A DNA stretch of 26,910 nucleotides from JAJDBU01 sp046756925 (GTDB lineage: Bacteria; Nitrospirota; Nitrospiria; SBBL01; JAADHI01). The position numbers were made by a program, and so were the translations under genes. Shown in pieces: positions 24,185 to 26,910 of this stretch; position 1 is the first letter of the stretch, and the number at the start of each line of letters is the position of its first letter. The stretch is from positions 1 to 26,910 of the forward strand of contig JBHHXH010000034.1 in NCBI GenBank assembly GCA_046756925.1. Reading direction: 5' to 3'. Below the pieces are notes generated by a model. The model was given only the letters and a program-made list of their open reading frames with translations, searched no databases and was not told where the DNA came from.

Positions 24185-26032
24185 GTGAAACAAAAGCTTC
24201 ACTCCCAGATATTTCGCTATTTTTTATTGATTCCCCTTGCGGTGTCATGTGCATCCATACCCAAAGAGGCTGTCTTCAATCCGCTGACGTTTTCCCAAGA
24301 AAACGCGCCAATACAAGGTATCAAAACGGTATCGGAAGACTCTCCCAGTTCCGCTTCTTATTATCACGCAATCCGGGGGCTTCAATATGAGGAAGAACGT
24401 TCGCCCGGTTCGGCTGGGAATCATGACAGATTGGCACTGAGGGAATATCTTGCCGCGCTGGCGCATGATCCGAATGCCGTTTTTCTGCTCAAGCGTATTG
24501 CCGTTTTGCAGCATCGACTGGGAAACTTGGAAGATGCCCTCTTTTATGCAGAAAAAGCCCGCATGCTCTATCCGTCAAATTATGAAGTGCTATTGTTGCT
24601 GGGTGATTTGTATATCGCATCCGGGGATTCCGAAAAAGGACTGCAAGCCTATGAACAGGCCTTGGCGCTTGCTCCTGAAAATAGCGATACCTACTTCAAA
24701 ATTGCGGGTGTTTTTGCCGACCGAAAAGATTTGAAACACGCTGAGGAAATGATTCACAAAGGTATCGAGGCCTCTCCGCCGACACCGGCCGCCTACTATT
24801 ACCTGGGACGGCTCGGCGTCGAAAAAGGAGATCTTTTCGAGGGATTGGCTTATTTTCGAAAGGCCTTGTCCTTGGATCCTTTTTTTGAACCGGCGCACAT
24901 GGAAATTGCCGCCATTTTCGAACGACAGAGGCAAGAGCAGGCGGCCATTAACGTGTATCGAAATATCGTCAACCGTGTCAACCCCGGAAACCATCAGGCG
25001 ATTTCACGCTTGGTTCGATTGCTCATTCGAACCAAGGCCTACGATGAAGCATTGGTGCTTCTCGACCGCCTTTCGGAGGAGGATCCTTCCAATCTAGATA
25101 TTTCTCTCCAGAAGACGCATGTATTGGTCGAGAAAAAAGCCTTTTCCGACGCGATACAAATGTTATTGCCGGTCGTTGAGGCCAAGCCGAAAGATGTACG
25201 GTTGAAAATTTATCTGGCATCCCTTTACGAAGAAAATCGTGAGGTCGATCATGCTTTGGCGGTTTATCAGGGTGTCCTTGATCAGGATCCAAATGTCTAT
25301 GATGCGAGAATTCGTCTGGGTTATCTTTATTTTTATCGATTTAAAAATATCGACGAGGCGCTTATTCAGGGGGAACTTGCAAAGCAGCTCGATCCTCAAA
25401 GGGTGGAGTCCTACCTTTTTACCGGTCTCGTCTTGCACGATTCCGAGCGTTTTGAGGAAGCCGTTGAAGCCTTTTTGGAGGGTCTTGAAATGCGGCCTTC
25501 CTTACCGGACCTGCACTTTCACCTCGGTGCGACTTTCGATAAGATGAATCGTTTCGATGATATGGTTTTCGAGATGGAAAAAGCGATCACCTTAGATGCC
25601 GAGCATGCGAATGCCTTGAACTACCTTGGATATACCTATGCGGATAAAGGAATCGAATTGGATAAAGCAATCGACTTGATCAAGCGCGCACTCGCGGTGC
25701 GGCCTGACGACGGGTACTTCATCGATAGCCTCGGATGGGCTTACTACAAAAAAGGAATGCTTCAAGATGCCATCGATTTATTGCAAAAGGCGGTGATGTC
25801 GGTTCCGGATGACCCGGTCATACACGAGCATCTTGGAGAAGTCTATCTAAAAAACAACCGCATCGAACTTGCCAGGAAGGCATGGGAGCGTTCTTTGGAG
25901 CTGGATCCTGAGAACAACCAACTGATGCTTCGTTACAAAGAAGCCGGTTTTGGGTCTCCGTCCCACGAAAAATCCCTACAAAAAATCAAGAACCCTCCTC
26001 CGGAGGTTTCTTCAGAAGCCCTGGCGCACTGA
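24185..26032 (+). CDS. multi-TPR lipoprotein
   Basis: The frame is open from 24110, but GTG at 24185, with GAGAAG upstream, gives a proper lipoprotein signal: a basic start VKQKLHSQIFR, a hydrophobic core FLLIPLA and Cys22 in the lipobox-like AVSC. The product is then 615 residues. From about residue 70 to near the end it is a chain of tetratricopeptide repeats, for example LGDLYIASGDSEKGLQAYE, LGYTYADKGIELDKAIDL, DSLGWAYYKKGMLQDAIDLL and HLGEVYLKNNRIELARKAWE. TPRs form protein-binding superhelices. It is probably anchored in an envelope membrane and faces the periplasm. The pilin gene 28 nt downstream suggests a link to pilus or envelope assembly, unproven. The stop lies in the palindrome CTGAGCGCTCAG (26029-26040). 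Confidence 0.9.
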   Translation: MKQKLHSQIFRYFLLIPLAVSCASIPKEAVFNPLTFSQENAPIQGIKTVSEDSPSSASYYHAIRGLQYEEERSPGSAGNHDRLALREYLAALAHDPNAVFLLKRIAVLQHRLGNLEDALFYAEKARMLYPSNYEVLLLLGDLYIASGDSEKGLQAYEQALALAPENSDTYFKIAGVFADRKDLKHAEEMIHKGIEASPPTPAAYYYLGRLGVEKGDLFEGLAYFRKALSLDPFFEPAHMEIAAIFERQRQEQAAINVYRNIVNRVNPGNHQAISRLVRLLIRTKAYDEALVLLDRLSEEDPSNLDISLQKTHVLVEKKAFSDAIQMLLPVVEAKPKDVRLKIYLASLYEENREVDHALAVYQGVLDQDPNVYDARIRLGYLYFYRFKNIDEALIQGELAKQLDPQRVESYLFTGLVLHDSERFEEAVEAFLEGLEMRPSLPDLHFHLGATFDKMNRFDDMVFEMEKAITLDAEHANALNYLGYTYADKGIELDKAIDLIKRALAVRPDDGYFIDSLGWAYYKKGMLQDAIDLLQKAVMSVPDDPVIHEHLGEVYLKNNRIELARKAWERSLELDPENNQLMLRYKEAGFGSPSHEKSLQKIKNPPPEVSSEALAH

Positions 26033-26060
26033 GCGCTCAGGGCCATTTCCCTATCGTCCT

Positions 26061-26447
26061 ATGAAAAACAACAAAGGATTTACCCTCATAGAACTCATGG
26101 TTGCCGTTGCCGTCGTCGGTATTTTGGCGGACATTGCGATTCCAACTTATTTGAACTATTTGGCAAAATCACAACAGACGGAAGCAAGGACCAATCTCGG
26201 CGCCATCTTTGTCGGCATGCATGCCTATACGGCGCCGAAGATCGATGACGGTTTTTCTGGTGCGACTTTGAAGAATATTGGTTACACCACAAGCGGAAAG
26301 TTGTATTACACATATTCTCTTATCACAGTGACTACTAATACCTTTTTAGCGAGGGCGAACGGGATCTATGGCAGAGTGGTCGGTGATGTGTGGGAAATTG
26401 ATGAAAAAAAGGATATACAGGATAAGGACCCGGATTTTAATAAGTAG
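26061..26447 (+). CDS. type IV pilin-like protein, first copy
   Basis: The ATG at 26061 gives 128 residues with a short prepilin leader MKNNKG cut before Phe, then FTLIELMVAVAVVGILADIA, with Glu5 of the mature protein present as needed for methylation and assembly. Position 18 of the mature helix is Asp, where most pilins including the next gene have Ala. The globular part is short and has no cysteines, so no disulfide loop. The region AKSQQTEARTNLGAIF closely matches the next gene, indicating duplication. There is no ribosome site; it may depend on readthrough from the TPR gene, whose stop is 28 nt upstream. The frame is also open upstream to 25950 but that part has no pilin features. Confidence 0.9.
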   Translation: MKNNKGFTLIELMVAVAVVGILADIAIPTYLNYLAKSQQTEARTNLGAIFVGMHAYTAPKIDDGFSGATLKNIGYTTSGKLYYTYSLITVTTNTFLARANGIYGRVVGDVWEIDEKKDIQDKDPDFNK

Positions 26448-26459
26448 GATCCGTCCCTG

Positions 26460-26478
26460 AATGACAAAATATGTCATT
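26460..26478 (+). terminator. AT-rich hairpin after the first pilin gene
   Basis: AATGACA (26460-26466) and TGTCATT (26472-26478) form a 7-bp stem followed by TTGTTTT. ACAAAAT (26464-26470) and ATTTTGT (26476-26482) can form an overlapping alternative stem. The stem is weak, so termination is only possible. Confidence 0.4.
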
Positions 26479-26582
26479 TTGTTTTATGAAATATCACTTT
26501 TTTTGTAAGAATGGTTAGTAGGTTCAAAATGTATTTTCCGTAAGACATTGAAAATAAATGATTTAATGTTAATATTGGGGTG

Positions 26583-26598
26583 TGGCATCTAACCTGCA
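26583..26598 (+). promoter_or_regulatory. sigma-54 promoter for the second pilin gene
   Basis: TGGCAT, five bases, then CTGCA match the -24/-12 pattern TGGCAC-N5-TTGCA. The invariant GG (26584-26585) and GC (26596-26597) have exactly the required 10-nt separation. The start would be near 26609, about 44 nt before the ATG. Pilin genes are often driven by sigma-54 with PilR. Confidence 0.75.
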
Positions 26599-26652
26599 TT
26601 AATGAGTCTCATGAAGGACATAAGACAATGAACTATTATAAGGAGAAAGATC

Positions 26653-26910
26653 ATGAATGATAGGATGAGAAATCAGAAAGGTTTTACATTAATTGAGCTG
26701 ATGATTGTGGTGGCTATCGTCGGGATCTTGGCAGCGATTGCGATTCCCAACTTTCTCAATTATCAGGCAAAGTCTCAGCAAGCGGAAGCCAAAGCGAACT
26801 TAGGGGCCATTTTTACGAATATGGTTGCATATGCGGCTGAAAATACAGGCGTTGGTGCAGCCGGGGGATATTCAGGTGCCTCGCTCGCGAATATTGGTTT
26901 TGCCGTTGCT
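26653..26910 (+). CDS. pilA: type IV pilin (PilA-like), cut by window end
   Basis: The first 86 codons are present and the gene runs off the window. The leader MNDRMRNQKG is cut before FTLIELMIVVAIVGILAAIA, the canonical type IVa pilin helix with Glu5 and the Ala18 missing from the preceding copy. IPNFLNYQAKSQQAEAKANLGAIFTNMVAY follows in two parts that match the first copy almost position by position. An AAGGAG site precedes the ATG, and a sigma-54 promoter lies about 55-70 nt upstream. It is the better candidate for the major pilin. Confidence 0.93.
   Translation, partial: MNDRMRNQKGFTLIELMIVVAIVGILAAIAIPNFLNYQAKSQQAEAKANLGAIFTNMVAYAAENTGVGAAGGYSGASLANIGFAVA

Overview
The window looks like a contiguous piece of a Gram-negative bacterial chromosome with moderate to high GC coding DNA and AT-richer gaps. 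It carries mostly housekeeping genes: histidine, serine and branched-chain amino-acid metabolism, MurA, release factor RF1 with its methylase, Rho, L31, DnaB and TatA, followed by type IV pilins. A short HisG with a separate HisZ, a lipoprotein TPR protein, a sigma-54-type promoter before a pilin gene, and the order rho-rpmE-prfA-prmC-murA-hisG-D-B-H-A-F suggest an environmental, possibly Nitrospirota-like or deltaproteobacteria-like lineage. This placement is an inference from gene content and order, not a phylogeny.

Layout. Positions 311-9875, minus strand: a long collinear run read as rho, rpmE, (intrinsic terminator), prfA, prmC, murA, hisG, hisD, hisB, hisH, hisA, hisF, mostly with overlaps or gaps under 70 nt. 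Positions 1-310 are AT-rich and hold no gene. Positions 9876-10553 are a divergent, AT-rich control region. Positions 10554-13820, plus strand: a DUF6687-like protein, a PepT-like M20 peptidase, and a protein that resembles class II aldolases but lacks their metal motif. It faces a minus-strand class I aldolase, FbaB. Positions 14917-15749 are a large gap with a good promoter inside a long-range inverted repeat, leading to a small XRE regulator and ilvE. fxsA lies on the minus strand. Positions 17991-23601, plus strand: a class V aminotransferase, serA, hisZ and dnaB. Positions 23886-26910: tatA behind a perfect consensus sigma-70 promoter, a TPR lipoprotein, and two type IV pilin genes; the second is cut by the window end and has a well-formed sigma-54 promoter.

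How it fits together. HisZ encoded beside serA should complete the short HisG of the his run. hisI, hisE and hisC are not in the window. The class V aminotransferase with SerA could give the first two steps of serine synthesis. RF1 and PrmC form a substrate-enzyme pair. The TPR lipoprotein and pilins may belong to one envelope module.

I see no CRISPR array, insertion sequence, phage genes or RNA gene, and no clear new multi-gene system. The best leads are the four-cysteine insert in DnaB, the degenerate class II aldolase opposite the class I aldolase, the promoter boxed by an inverted repeat before the XRE-ilvE pair, and the DUF6687-peptidase pair.
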